In this document: in pieces, positions 29,095 through 38,658 of the stretch
Numbering within the stretch: position 1 is the stretch's first letter
Layout: the number at the start of each line of letters is the position of its first letter
Assembly (NCBI GenBank): GCA_020161855.1
Contig: JAIUNJ010000002.1
Location: 434,001 to 498,000, forward strand
Origin: Pseudomonadota bacterium
Lineage (GTDB): Bacteria; Pseudomonadota; Alphaproteobacteria; Rhizobiales; Aestuariivirgaceae
DNA: 64,000 nt
Direction: 5' to 3'
The notes under the pieces: generated by a model
Databases searched by the model: none
What the model saw: the letters and a program-made list of their open reading frames with translations, nothing else
Told to the model about the DNA's origin: nothing
Translations under genes and position numbers: made by a program

Positions 29095-30032
29095 GATATC
29101 TTTCCGTCGATGCGCGGGATTCGCGGCAGAAGCCCCTTCTCCTGATACCAGAGAACGGCGCTGGCAAGGCCTTCCGCGAGGGGCCGTGGCTCGATGCCCG
29201 GCCAGTTCCAGCCTGCGACGGACCAATCCGGATGATAGAGTTCCTGCATCTTGCCGCGGCTTACCATGGCTTGCTTGCCTGTCAGCCGCGTGAAGGCATC
29301 GCCGCCACTGCCGATCATCATCGCCAATCCACGCGGAATGCAGAACAGGGAGCCGGGCCTGCCAAAAACGCTGCGCATGGCCGCTGCCATGTCGCGCCAG
29401 CGGTAAATGCCACCGTCGCCAAGCGGGACGATGCCGCTGCGTGTGCTGGTGACAGCGTCGACACAAACACGCGCCAGATCGCCCACGTGGATCAGCGAAA
29501 ACTTGCCGTCGGGCGTACCGGGCACCACGGCAACGCGTGAAAGCAGCGCCTTGATGAGAGGCAGTGTTGCCATGTCGCCCTCGCCATAGACGGCGGCGGG
29601 CCGCAGGATCACCGTCGAGAATGCGGTGCCCTGCTTCTGCAATTCCGCTTCCGCAGCGGCTTTGCTCGCAGCATAGGGGGAAAGCCCGGGCTCGCGGGCC
29701 GCGAGCGATGAAACCTGCACAAAGCGCCGGACCCCGGTGGCGCGCGCAGCAGCGATCACATTGGCGGTGCCGCCGACATTGATACGCGTGAACCCTTCCG
29801 GGGATGCAGCCGAGATTGCACCGGCGATATGCAGCACGGCGCCGGCTCCGCTGCACAGCCGTTCCAGCGCGGCGCGGTCATCAAGATCACCCTGCACCAC
29901 TGTCAGCTGTTCGTGGCCGGGCACTTTGGCGGGATTGCGTGCCAGCGCAGCCACCTGCCAGCCTTGCGCCAGCAGCAGCGGCAGCGTGTGCTGCCCCACA
30001 AATCCCGTCACTCCGGTTACGGCAACGCGCAT
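29091..30032 (-). CDS. cerR: Ceramide reductase CerR, NAD-dependent epimerase/dehydratase family
   Basis: A 313-residue extended-SDR protein. The dinucleotide motif TGVTGFVG is at the N-terminus and the catalytic Tyr/Lys pair in SPYAASKAAAE. In Caulobacter the enzyme at this position reduces 3-ketoceramide to dihydroceramide, the step after bCerS, so N-acylation precedes reduction in this pathway. I chose the ATG at 30032; a TTG at 30059 directly after the ligase stop would add nine residues. It overlaps the ACP gene by 4 nt. Confidence 0.85.
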   Translation of the reverse strand: MRVAVTGVTGFVGQHTLPLLLAQGWQVAALARNPAKVPGHEQLTVVQGDLDDRAALERLCSGAGAVLHIAGAISAASPEGFTRINVGGTANVIAAARATGVRRFVQVSSLAAREPGLSPYAASKAAAEAELQKQGTAFSTVILRPAAVYGEGDMATLPLIKALLSRVAVVPGTPDGKFSLIHVGDLARVCVDAVTSTRSGIVPLGDGGIYRWRDMAAAMRSVFGRPGSLFCIPRGLAMMIGSGGDAFTRLTGKQAMVSRGKMQELYHPDWSVAGWNWPGIEPRPLAEGLASAVLWYQEKGLLPRIPRIDGKIS

Positions 30033-30059
30033 GGCAAATGATCCTGCGCCGTCCGGCAA

Positions 30060-31838
30060 TCAGGCCAGGGCGCGTTCTGGTGCGATCTCGACGATCTCGC
30101 CAGAAAGATAGCGCTCGCGGGCACCTGAACGTGAGAGCTTGCCCGAAGATGTGAAAGGCAGGCTGCGCGGCGGGATGAGCACGATGCTGCAATCGACACC
30201 GGCCACCTGATGCACCTTGGTGTGAACGGCCTTGCGCAGGGCTTCCTGCTGCTCGGCATTGGCAAGCTTGCACTCGACAAGCACGACCAGTTCGTCGTCG
30301 CCGTCAGCGCCTTCAACGGCAAAGGCTGCAACATCGCCGGACTTGAGCGGCGGCACAGCTTCGGCGGCCCATTCGATATCCTGCGGCCAGATGTTGCGGC
30401 CATTGTGCAGGATCAGGTCCTTGGCGCGCCCGGTGATGACGATCTCACCGCCGAGGAAATAACCCATGTCGCCGGTATCGAGGAAACCATCGCGGCCGAT
30501 GGCCTGGCTTGTGGCGTCGGCATTGTTGAAATAGCCCGCCATGATGCTGGGGCCCTTGACGAAGATGCGGCCAATCTCGCGCTCTTCCAGAACCTGGCCA
30601 TCATCGGCGCGCACTTCCATCTGGTGATCCGGCAGTGGTGCACCACAGACCACAAAGCTCCGCGTTTCGGCAGAAGGCTTGCGCACCGGCACGGCGCGCT
30701 TCTTCGTCTTGAGGGCCGCGAGATCGACTGTATCGATGCTGATCGGAGCATCGACATTGGCGAAGGAAATGGCCAGCGTCGATTCCGCCATGCCGTAGCT
30801 CGGCACGAAGGCCCTGGCGTTGAAGCCTGCCACGGAAAGCGCGTGGGCAAATTCGTTGAGCACCTCGGCGCGCACCATGTCGCCACCGATCCCGGCCGCG
30901 CGCCACTGCGAGAGATCGAGCGTGATGGCCTCGCCATTGATGCGGCGGCCGGCCAGTTCATAGCCGAAGGTCGGCGAGTAGGAGATGGTCGAGCGGTTGT
31001 CCGACATCAGCTTGAGCCACAGCGTCGGGCGGCGGGCGAAGGCCGTGGTCGGCAGGTAGTCCACCGTCACCTGCCCCAGCATCGGCGAAAGGCAGAAGCC
31101 GACAAGGCCCATGTCGTGATAGAGCGGCAGCCACGAGAAGGCGCGGTCTTCGGGGCGCACCTTGAGGCCGCTCTGCAACATGCCTTCGGCATTGGCCATG
31201 ATGGCGCGCTGGGTGATGAGCACGCCCTTCGGCGCCGAAGTGGAACCGGAGGAATACTGGATATAGGCCACGTCATCGGGGCCAAAGCCTTCGAGCCGCG
31301 TCATGGCCTCGGGCTGGGTTGCGAGTTCCTGATGGGTGAGCACCTTGCCGACAGCCGCAAGAGCGGCGCCATCAGCGATGGGTCCACGCAGATCCTCGGA
31401 GGTGATGACGGCTGCCACATCGGCCGCACGGAACATGCCGGCGACACGCTGTACATAGGCCTCGCGGCCGCCGATATACATGGAATAGGGAACCGGGCAC
31501 GGCACAAGGCCGGCATACTGGCAGCCGAAGAACACCTGCATGAAATCCGGCGCCGTCTCAGCGACAACGGCCACGCGCTGGCCAGGCTTAAGGCCGATGG
31601 CCAGCAACTGGCGGGCGGTGCTGATGGCGCGGTGGCGCAGTTCGGCATAGGGCAGCACGGCAGCAAGCGCGCCGCGCCCGCCATAGAAATTGAAGCCGGT
31701 CTTGCCCTTGGCGGCATAATCGAGGCCTTCAGCGAGAGTGGTAAAACCACCCAGCCGCTGCGGCAGATCTTCTGTCCGCCGCGGTGTCCGCTGCAGCTCC
31801 GGCGAGGCCGCCATGCCCCTGCCCGTATCCACGCTCAT
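30060..31838 (-). CDS. Fatty acyl-AMP ligase / acyl-ACP synthetase of the sphingolipid pathway
   Basis: A 592-residue member of the ANL superfamily, FAAL-like subgroup. The AMP-binding P-loop YSSGSTSAPKG, a later YGMAEST and DTGDMGYFL-type motif are intact, and VITGRAKDLILHNGRNIWPQDIEW is the hinge and C-terminal domain. It should activate a free fatty acid as acyl-AMP and load it onto the ACP encoded downstream. The ATG at 31838 gives MSVDTGRGMAASPELQ, preceded by a GGAAGG; a frame open to 31943 is not preferred. It heads the leftward operon ligase-cerR-acp-spt. Confidence 0.88.
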   Translation of the reverse strand: MSVDTGRGMAASPELQRTPRRTEDLPQRLGGFTTLAEGLDYAAKGKTGFNFYGGRGALAAVLPYAELRHRAISTARQLLAIGLKPGQRVAVVAETAPDFMQVFFGCQYAGLVPCPVPYSMYIGGREAYVQRVAGMFRAADVAAVITSEDLRGPIADGAALAAVGKVLTHQELATQPEAMTRLEGFGPDDVAYIQYSSGSTSAPKGVLITQRAIMANAEGMLQSGLKVRPEDRAFSWLPLYHDMGLVGFCLSPMLGQVTVDYLPTTAFARRPTLWLKLMSDNRSTISYSPTFGYELAGRRINGEAITLDLSQWRAAGIGGDMVRAEVLNEFAHALSVAGFNARAFVPSYGMAESTLAISFANVDAPISIDTVDLAALKTKKRAVPVRKPSAETRSFVVCGAPLPDHQMEVRADDGQVLEEREIGRIFVKGPSIMAGYFNNADATSQAIGRDGFLDTGDMGYFLGGEIVITGRAKDLILHNGRNIWPQDIEWAAEAVPPLKSGDVAAFAVEGADGDDELVVLVECKLANAEQQEALRKAVHTKVHQVAGVDCSIVLIPPRSLPFTSSGKLSRSGARERYLSGEIVEIAPERALA

Positions 31839-31946
31839 TGAAACTGACAACCTTCCGATTCCAAGCCTTAGCCCAGCCTGACCTAACAAGGCGGCAGGCC
31901 TTCCCGAAATCAATTGCTGTTTCAAAATGTTACAGTGCAGCAAAAG

Positions 31947-32471
31947 CTAAAAAGTCAGCTTTCCCATGAGGATAGCGAGGACCAGCAGGACAAGGATGCC
32001 AGCCAGCGCACCGGTCACCCAGACATAGGCCAGGGCCGCCACGCCATAGCGCGGGCCGCGGGCGCCGGGCACATACTCGGCCAGCCCGGCCGAAGCCTTG
32101 TCCCGGGCAATCACGCGATGCGCCAGATAGCGCAGGATATGGGTCTTCATATCGTCGAGGCTGTCGGTTTCGTAGAGCACTTCGCGGCTGGCGTTGCGCT
32201 CCTGCTCCAGCCGGTAATTTCTGGTGTCAGGCTCGATCACCACCGAGGAAATGAGATCAAGCCAGAGCCGTGGCAACTCGCCCGGCTGCATGTTCAGTTC
32301 AACCAACCCGGCAGCGGCAGGGTGATCCTTCACATGCGGAAGCACGGCATCACGCAGGGCGAGAAGGCGCAGGCTGCGCGCATCCTTGACGTTGAGCACG
32401 GCATCGAGCTGGGCCGCCTCGGCGAGGCGCGCGTGCTTCAGTGCCTTGTCAAACTCGCTGTGGCCTGCCAC
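31947..32471 (-). CDS. Hypothetical protein with C-terminal membrane anchor
   Basis: A 174-residue protein I do not recognise. Most of it is soluble and helical (EFDKALKHARLAEAAQLDAVLNVKDARSL...), with one hydrophobic segment near the C-terminus (about 144-168) that would anchor it with its N-terminal part in the cytoplasm. It lies just upstream of the acyl-ACP ligase gene on the same strand, 108 bp away, and could be the first gene of the sphingolipid operon or a separate unit. Confidence 0.65.
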   Translation of the reverse strand: MAGHSEFDKALKHARLAEAAQLDAVLNVKDARSLRLLALRDAVLPHVKDHPAAAGLVELNMQPGELPRLWLDLISSVVIEPDTRNYRLEQERNASREVLYETDSLDDMKTHILRYLAHRVIARDKASAGLAEYVPGARGPRYGVAALAYVWVTGALAGILVLLVLAILMGKLTF

Positions 32472-32569
32472 GCATCAACTCCGCTATGTTCCAAAACGGA
32501 ACAGCTCCGGCCACTGGACCGGACTCCTGCTCAGCAAACTGCAGCTTTGGTGCCACGAGGCTATGGGGC

Positions 32570-33367
32570 TCAGGCCTTTGCAGCAAGGAGGAGCTTGGCG
32601 AATTCCACAAATCCGTCGCCGCCATCCTGTTCCGTGACGTAGGCCGGAAGCGACGGCATGAGATGGGCCAGGGCCTTCACATTGGCCACACCGACACCCA
32701 GCGGAAAACCGGCGAACATGGGCGAGTCGTTGGGGCTGTCGCCACAATAGACCACCGCCGATTTCTGCGTTTCCACATCAAGGCCGAAACGCTCCTGCAG
32801 CAGCTTGCGCGCCATGCTCAGCTTGTCGTGTGCACCGAACCAGGCATTGACGTGGATCGAGCTCACCTTCGCGGTCGCCCCCTCCTTGTGGAACGCGTCC
32901 GCGATGGCCTGCGCGGTCTGCAGGGGCAGTGGCGGCACGTCCTCGCAGAAATCAATGGCCACATCGATCTCGCGATAGGCCTGATCACTGGCAATGGCGG
33001 TTCCCGGAAAATCCGCAAGCACACGGTCGGCAATGCGCCAGAGCTTCTTGCTGTTTGCCTCGCGCGTTGCCTTGTCCTGCGTATAGACGCGGTCCATGCG
33101 CTTGGCCTTGTCGTCATAGGCAAAATAGAAAGCGCCGTTCTCGCCCACCACGGCATCCGCCGGCCACTGGCGCGCGATCAGATCGCACCAGCCGGCAGGC
33201 CTGCCGGTGACGGGAATGATGATGACGCCGGCTCGGCGCAGATCCTGCAGGGCCTGATAGGCGCCGCCGGGCAGGCGCCCGTGCAGCGTCAGCGTGTCGT
33301 CGATGTCAGAGAGCACGGCGCGGACGCCACGCAATGCAGTGCTGGGAAACTCAGAAATGGGCTTCAT
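32570..33367 (-). CDS. HAD-IIB family phosphatase
   Basis: A 265-residue HAD hydrolase. Motif I is SDIDDTLT (nucleophile and acid Asp pair), motif II VTGRPAG, and CGDSPNDSPMF is motif IV. The Cof-type cap between motifs II and III puts it in subclass IIB, near mannosyl-3-phosphoglycerate and sucrose-phosphate phosphatases. A sugar phosphate is the likely substrate. The ATG overlaps the stop of the upstream DAO-type gene (ATGA), so the two are co-translated. Confidence 0.87.
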   Translation of the reverse strand: MKPISEFPSTALRGVRAVLSDIDDTLTLHGRLPGGAYQALQDLRRAGVIIIPVTGRPAGWCDLIARQWPADAVVGENGAFYFAYDDKAKRMDRVYTQDKATREANSKKLWRIADRVLADFPGTAIASDQAYREIDVAIDFCEDVPPLPLQTAQAIADAFHKEGATAKVSSIHVNAWFGAHDKLSMARKLLQERFGLDVETQKSAVVYCGDSPNDSPMFAGFPLGVGVANVKALAHLMPSLPAYVTEQDGGDGFVEFAKLLLAAKA

Positions 33368-34446
33368 GATTTTGCGGTCAACAACCTGTCAGGGGCATAA
33401 GGGGCCAGCAGGGGATCGCGTCCCCTGCCGGTGATTTCACGTGCCAGCATATCGCCGATGGCGGGCGCAAGGGTGATGCCGGAATGGGTGACGGCCAGGG
33501 TCAGGCCAGCGAAGCCGGGCACGGCTCCGGCGCAGGACACGCCATCGCGCGGCGTCGGCCGGTAGCCCACGGTGAAGTGGCTGAGCGGGATGCGTTCCGC
33601 ACCCCGGATCAATGCCTGTACCTTGGCATGCAATTCAGCTGCTGCCTGTTCCGGATTGCTGCCGGGATCCGTCCCGCCAAAATCCGTTCCCGCCACCAGC
33701 CTGCCTTCAGCCGTCTGGCGCACATGCAGTTCGGGCGCCATGATCAGGCCCTTCAACAATTCAGGGGCAGGTTCCGAATGGCTGAGGAGCCCCGGTGGCT
33801 GGTCAAGCGCGAGGGTCAGGCCGAGGCCGCCCAGAAGCTTCACCGCGCCAGCACCGGCCGCAATCACCACATGATCGGCACTGAGCACGCCATCCGACGT
33901 CATGACGCCGGTGACGCGGCCGTGTGCCGCCTCCAGCCATTTGACGTCGCTGTTGCAGGCAATGTCAGCACCTGCAGCGCGCGCTGCCGCAACCAGGCAA
34001 TCGACGGCATGCTGCGGTTCCACACAGCCCTCGCCTGCGGCCAGAGCCGCAGCATCCGGCACGGCAACGAGATTGGGCTCGCGCGCCATGATCTCGTCGC
34101 GGCCAAGAAGCCTGATGTCATAGCCCTGCCCCTGTCGCTCGCGGACAAAGGTCTCGAGTTCAGCACCCTGCAGGTCCCAGAGCAGGCCACCGCACCAGTT
34201 CACATGTAGCCCGGGCACATCCCTGTCGAGCCTGCGCCAGCCCGCCATGGCGGCAAAGCGCAAGCGCGCATAGGCTGGATCATTGCCCCAACTGGCATTG
34301 ATCCAGGCCCAGCTTGCGGGCGTTGCAATGCCGCGCGGCGCTGCCTCGTGCTCAAGCACGATCACCTCCGCGCCTGCAGATGCGAGATGCCAGGCGAGGG
34401 AGGCTCCGATGATGCCTGCGCCGATGATGATGACCCGCTGTGCCAT
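33364..34446 (-). CDS. FAD-dependent oxidoreductase, DAO family
   Basis: A 360-residue DadA/glycine-oxidase-like flavoprotein. The FAD Rossmann motif IIGAGIIGASLAWHL is at residues 6-20, EHEA marks the ribose-binding acid and GYRPTPRDGV with a final ALAVTHSGITLAPAIG-type tail is typical of amino-acid oxidases. It probably oxidises an amino acid or N-methyl amino acid; substrate not determined. Convergent gene structure on the left with HAD, and divergent from the small secreted protein gene to the right. Confidence 0.85.
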   Translation of the reverse strand: MAQRVIIIGAGIIGASLAWHLASAGAEVIVLEHEAAPRGIATPASWAWINASWGNDPAYARLRFAAMAGWRRLDRDVPGLHVNWCGGLLWDLQGAELETFVRERQGQGYDIRLLGRDEIMAREPNLVAVPDAAALAAGEGCVEPQHAVDCLVAAARAAGADIACNSDVKWLEAAHGRVTGVMTSDGVLSADHVVIAAGAGAVKLLGGLGLTLALDQPPGLLSHSEPAPELLKGLIMAPELHVRQTAEGRLVAGTDFGGTDPGSNPEQAAAELHAKVQALIRGAERIPLSHFTVGYRPTPRDGVSCAGAVPGFAGLTLAVTHSGITLAPAIGDMLAREITGRGRDPLLAPYAPDRLLTAKS

Positions 34447-34573
34447 GCAGATCGCATAGCGGTTCAGAGGAACGGCAGAAAGCCCCCTTGCGGGCCCTGT
34501 GGACGCCGTTCAGGCGCTATTCATGTCGGCAACACAATCCTGCCGCTCTCACTAAAACCGGAGACCTCGATCG

Positions 34574-35149
34574 ATGCGCTGCACTCTCGCCCTCACCTGC
34601 ACTCTCGTCCTCGCCACGCCCGCCTTCGCCGCCTGCGAAGACGACCTGAAAGCGACCTTCGAGCAGATGATGGCGGGCAGCGCCTATCGCAGCACCATCA
34701 CCAGCAGCAGCGATGCGCCGGGCACGGTCATGGAATCGGAGGCGATCCTGCCGGACAAGTTCCATATCCGCGCCGACCAGATGGAAATGATCCTCATCGG
34801 CAAGAAGGGCTGGATGAAAATGGGCGGCGCCTGGCAGCAGATGCCGGCGGAGGCGGCCGAACAGATGAGCAGCATGATCAGCGACGGTGTTGCCCAGGGC
34901 ATGAAGGGCGTCTCCAACGTGAAATGCCTCGGCGACCAGACCTATGAAGGCGCCAGCTACGATACGATTTCCTACACCTCGAAAGGCGAGTTTGCGGGGA
35001 TCGCATCGAGTTCGGAGGTGGTGCTCTACCGCGACGGCGACGGCCACCCCGCCTGGATGGTGATCGATGGCGAAGCCATGGGCGTGAAGAGCAAGACCGT
35101 GCAGAAGATCACGCGCGACGACACAATCACCATCAATCCGCCGAACTGA
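34574..35149 (+). CDS. Small secreted protein of unknown function
   Basis: A 191-residue protein with a classical Sec signal (MRCTLALTCTLVLATPAFA, cleavage expected after AFA). The mature part starts with Cys and contains one further Cys (KCLGDQ), and is rich in Met residues, including MEMILIGKKGWMKMGGAWQQM. The fold resembles small outer-membrane-linked or LolA-like beta proteins, but I do not recognise a family. GGAGA lies 10 bases before the ATG. It converges with the rhaQ-type gene: its stop ends at 35149 and the other starts its stop at 35150. Confidence 0.7.
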   Translation: MRCTLALTCTLVLATPAFAACEDDLKATFEQMMAGSAYRSTITSSSDAPGTVMESEAILPDKFHIRADQMEMILIGKKGWMKMGGAWQQMPAEAAEQMSSMISDGVAQGMKGVSNVKCLGDQTYEGASYDTISYTSKGEFAGIASSSEVVLYRDGDGHPAWMVIDGEAMGVKSKTVQKITRDDTITINPPN

Positions 35150-36163
35150 TCAGCGCCGCAGCAGCCTGCGCAACAGCAGCGGTGCTGCCAGCGAGAGGAT
35201 CAGCAGCGTGCCCAGAAGCACGCTGATGACGATGCCCGGCACGTTGAGCAGCGACAGGCCGAAGATGATCAGGCCGATGATGAAGACGGCCAGCATGACG
35301 CCATGAATGGTGCCTGAGCCGCCGGCAATCGAGACGCCACCCAGGATTACCATGGTGATGATCTCGAGCTCCCAGCCCAGCGCAATGTTGGGCCGGGTGG
35401 AGCCGATGCGCGCGGTGAGGAGCGCGGCGGCAAGGCCCGCCAGCAGGCCGGTGAGCACGAAGAGCCAGAAGCGGATGCGTTCCACCGGAATGCCTGAGAA
35501 ACGCGCCGCCACGGGATTATTGCCGATGGCATAGAGCTTGCGGCCAAAGGCCGTGCGGTGCAGCACCAGCGCAAAGACCACGGCCAGCACGAGGAAGATG
35601 ATGAAGGAGAGATAGAGCGGCGGCCACTTGATGAGGTAGCTCTGGCCATAGTCGGTGTAGCCCGACGGATAGGTGGCGATCACCTGGTCGCCGAGCACCA
35701 CCTGGGCAATGCCGCGGAACAGCGACATGGTGCCGATGGTGACGACGATGGAGGGAAGGCCTATCCGGGTGACGAGCGTTCCGTTGAACAGCCCGCAGGC
35801 CATGCCGACGAGAGGCCCGACGAGGAACAACAGTGGTGCTGGCACACCGGCCTGTGCCGCAAGGCCCGTCATGAGCGAGGCCAGCGCGATGATGGCGGCG
35901 ACCGAAAGATCAATCTCGCGCACCAGGATGAGCAGCGCCATGGGCAAGGCCACGATGGCCTTCTCGGCGAAGTTCTGCGTGGCGTCCGACAGGTTATAGA
36001 TGTCGAGGAAGTAAGGCGAGCGCCAGGTGTTGCCGATGACCACGGCGATGAGCAGCAGCACCAGGATGCTCTCCCAGCGCAGCACGAAATCGGCAAGGCT
36101 CCAGGGCGCCTTGTCGGCGACCGGTTGGCGCTTCGTGGCGATTGATGGCGATGTATCGTTCAT
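35150..36163 (-). CDS. rhaQ: Rhamnose ABC transporter permease
   Basis: A 337-residue sugar ABC permease of the CUT2 (BPD_transp_2) family with about ten membrane segments and the signature region GNNPVAARFSGIPVERIRFWLFVLTG. Together with rhaP, rhaT and rhaS it forms an inner-membrane importer. The assignment to rhamnose rests on the adjacent rhaD-rhaI genes and the rhizobial rhaSTPQ order; the protein alone only says CUT2 sugar permease. It overlaps rhaP by 4 nt and is the last gene of the leftward operon; rhaU and rhaK, next in rhizobia, are missing. Confidence 0.85.
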   Translation of the reverse strand: MNDTSPSIATKRQPVADKAPWSLADFVLRWESILVLLLIAVVIGNTWRSPYFLDIYNLSDATQNFAEKAIVALPMALLILVREIDLSVAAIIALASLMTGLAAQAGVPAPLLFLVGPLVGMACGLFNGTLVTRIGLPSIVVTIGTMSLFRGIAQVVLGDQVIATYPSGYTDYGQSYLIKWPPLYLSFIIFLVLAVVFALVLHRTAFGRKLYAIGNNPVAARFSGIPVERIRFWLFVLTGLLAGLAAALLTARIGSTRPNIALGWELEIITMVILGGVSIAGGSGTIHGVMLAVFIIGLIIFGLSLLNVPGIVISVLLGTLLILSLAAPLLLRRLLRR

Positions 36164-37152
36164 GGGGTGCCGCCTGCGGCGCGGCGCGCCTCGGGGAGGA
36201 TGAGCTTGATGCCGCGCTTCTCGGAGCGGGCGTTGAGGATCACGGCGGTCAGGATCACGAAGCCCGAGATCGCCATCTGCCAGAAGGGCGTGATCTGCAT
36301 CACCGGCAAGGCATTGACGATGACGCCGAGGAACAGCGCGCCCAGCAATGCGCCCGGCACCGTGCCGACACCACCTGCAATCGAAACGCCACCGATGACG
36401 CAGGCCGCAATCACCGTCAGTTCAAAGCCTGAGGCGATTTCGGAATAGGCAACGCCATAGCGTGCCGTCCAGAGATAGCCGCAGAGTCCGGCGATGGCGC
36501 CCGACAGCGTGTAGACCAGAAGCTGCTGGCGCGAGAGGTCAATGCCGCAATAGCGCGCCGCCTCGGGGTTGCCGCCCACCGCATAGAGTCCGCGGCCTGC
36601 GCGCGTCATGTTCAGGAAAACGAAAACGCCAATGGACAGGGCCACCATGATCCAGAAGGTCGAGGTGACGCCCAGTATTGGAATCTTGGGGAAACCCTGG
36701 AACACGGCCCCCATTTCGGAGGCATTGACCTGGTTGCCGCCGCCATAGACCACGATCAGGCCGCGAAAGGCCGCCAGCGTGCCGAGCGTCATGACAATGG
36801 GCGGAATGCCGACGAAGGCAATCAGGCTGCCGTTGATCAGGCCGAGAATGGTTCCGGTCACGATGGCAAGCGCGATATAGGTGATAACCGGAAGATTGGG
36901 CGAGGATTCCGCCAGCGAGGCCGAGATCATGCCGCTCAGCGCGATGTTCGAGGCCACCGAAAGATCGATGCCGCGCGTCAGGATCACCATCATCTGGCCG
37001 AGCACCATCATGAACAGGATGGATGTGTCATCGAGCACATAGCTGATGTTGTCCGGCGAGACGAAGGGCGGCGCATAGATGCCGATCCCCGTCACCATCA
37101 GCGCGATGATAATGGCGAGGGCAATTTCACGGTTGCGGAGAATGAAGCTCAT
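36160..37152 (-). CDS. rhaP: Rhamnose ABC transporter permease
   Basis: A 330-residue CUT2-type permease, paralogous to the next gene product, with the matching GGNPEAARYCGIDLSRQQLLVYTLSG segment and about nine or ten membrane helices. CUT2 importers with two different permease genes are typical of the RhaSTPQ systems, so a heterodimeric channel is likely. Overlaps by 4 nt with the ATPase gene upstream and rhaQ downstream. Confidence 0.85.
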   Translation of the reverse strand: MSFILRNREIALAIIIALMVTGIGIYAPPFVSPDNISYVLDDTSILFMMVLGQMMVILTRGIDLSVASNIALSGMISASLAESSPNLPVITYIALAIVTGTILGLINGSLIAFVGIPPIVMTLGTLAAFRGLIVVYGGGNQVNASEMGAVFQGFPKIPILGVTSTFWIMVALSIGVFVFLNMTRAGRGLYAVGGNPEAARYCGIDLSRQQLLVYTLSGAIAGLCGYLWTARYGVAYSEIASGFELTVIAACVIGGVSIAGGVGTVPGALLGALFLGVIVNALPVMQITPFWQMAISGFVILTAVILNARSEKRGIKLILPEARRAAGGTP

Positions 37153-38642
37153 GCGGCCTCCCGTGCGCCGGTTGCGGCGCCGACAATGGCTTCGGCCGAC
37201 CAGGAATTGCGTGCGAATGTGCTGACGATGCGCCCCTCGCGCATGACCACGACGCGGTCTGAAAGCCCCATGATCTCGGGCAACTCGGAACTGACGAGGA
37301 TGACGGCAAGTCCCTCCTCCGCCAACTCGCCGATGAAATCATGCACGGCCGCCTTCGATCCCACGTCGATGCCCTTGGTCGGTTCGTCGAGGATGATGAC
37401 CTTGGGTTTTGTGGCCAGCCATTTGGCAATGACGACCTTCTGCTGGTTGCCGCCGGAAAGCTCCTGCAGGCGCTGCTCCCAGTTCGCGGCGCGCACGTCG
37501 AGCCGCGTGCCGAGCTTGCGCACGGCATCCTGTTCGGAGTGGCGATTGAGAAAGAGGCCCCTGACGTGCTGGAGGATCGAGGCAAGCGTGACATTGTCGC
37601 GAATGCCCATCGGCAGCACGGCCCCCTGATGCTGGCGGTCCTCCGGCACATAGGCAATGCCGGCCGCGATCGACTGGTCGGGTGCAGAGAAGGACACAGG
37701 CTTGCCTTCCAGAACGATGCTGCCCCGCGCCGGCGCGGAAAGGCCGAAGAGGCATTGCATCACTTCTGAACGGCCGGCACCGACGAGCCCGTAGAAGCCG
37801 AGGATCTCGCCGCGGTGAAGCTCGAAGCTGATATCGGCAAATTCCGTAGCGTTGCTGAAGTCCTTCACCGAAAGCACGGCGTTGCCGATGGCAATGTCGC
37901 GCTTCGGGAAAACCTGGTCGATGGGCCGCCCGACCATAAGGCGCACAAGCTCGGGCTCGGTCACCTGCTTGATGTCGCCTTCGCCCACCTTCTCGCCATC
38001 GCGCAGGCAGACATAGCGGTCAGCAACGGCGAAGATTTCATCGAACTTGTGCGAGATGAAGACAATGGCGCGGCCTTCAGCCTTGAGCTGGGCCACAATG
38101 CGGAACAGGTCCTCGATCTCATTGCGCGACAGGGCCGCCGTCGGCTCGTCCATGATGATGAGGGAGGCGTCGTGGCTGAGGGCGCGCATGATCTCGACCA
38201 GATGCTTCTGCGCGACGGACAGATCCTTGAGCTTTGTATCCGGCCCGAAATTGGCTTCGACCCGCTGCAGCAGCCCTGCCGTGCGGCGGCGCATCTCGGG
38301 CCAGTCCACGAGATTGCCCTTGCCGGTCGGCATATGGCCCATGAAAATGTTCTCGGCGACGGAGAGTTCGTCGAACATCACCGTTTCCTGATGGATGGCG
38401 GCGATGCCTGCCGCCCATGAATCGCGTGGCGAAGAGAAGCTGCGCTGTGTGCCGTTGACGGTCAGCGTGCCCTTGTCCGGCGTGTAGATGCCGGTCAAAA
38501 TTTTGACGATGGTGGATTTGCCCGCGCCGTTCTCGCCGATGAGCGCCGTCACCATGCCGGCTTCAAGCTCAAACGAGATATCGTGGAGCGCCCTGACGCC
38601 CGGAAACGACTTGGAGATATGGGACAGGGAAAGAATGCTCAT
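37149..38642 (-). CDS. rhaT: Rhamnose ABC transporter ATP-binding protein
   Basis: A 497-residue CUT2 ATPase with two fused nucleotide-binding domains. The first has Walker A GENGAGKST (about 36-44), a signature-like LSVAQKHLVEI and IIMDEPTAAL; the second has a degenerate Walker A GLVGAGRSE but a complete LSGGNQQKVVIAKWL signature and IILDEPTKGID. Such asymmetry is normal in this family. It starts 56 bp after rhaS, with a stable hairpin in the gap that may reduce its expression relative to rhaS. Confidence 0.88.
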   Translation of the reverse strand: MSILSLSHISKSFPGVRALHDISFELEAGMVTALIGENGAGKSTIVKILTGIYTPDKGTLTVNGTQRSFSSPRDSWAAGIAAIHQETVMFDELSVAENIFMGHMPTGKGNLVDWPEMRRRTAGLLQRVEANFGPDTKLKDLSVAQKHLVEIMRALSHDASLIIMDEPTAALSRNEIEDLFRIVAQLKAEGRAIVFISHKFDEIFAVADRYVCLRDGEKVGEGDIKQVTEPELVRLMVGRPIDQVFPKRDIAIGNAVLSVKDFSNATEFADISFELHRGEILGFYGLVGAGRSEVMQCLFGLSAPARGSIVLEGKPVSFSAPDQSIAAGIAYVPEDRQHQGAVLPMGIRDNVTLASILQHVRGLFLNRHSEQDAVRKLGTRLDVRAANWEQRLQELSGGNQQKVVIAKWLATKPKVIILDEPTKGIDVGSKAAVHDFIGELAEEGLAVILVSSELPEIMGLSDRVVVMREGRIVSTFARNSWSAEAIVGAATGAREAA

Positions 38643-38658
38643 GCGGGCGCCAAAGAAA

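Noticed and set aside
28840..29856. 338-codon frame ending in the ACP sequence
   Set aside because: Only the last 84 codons encode a protein-like sequence (the ACP). The upstream part lies inside cerR in another frame and is Arg/Ala/Cys-rich.
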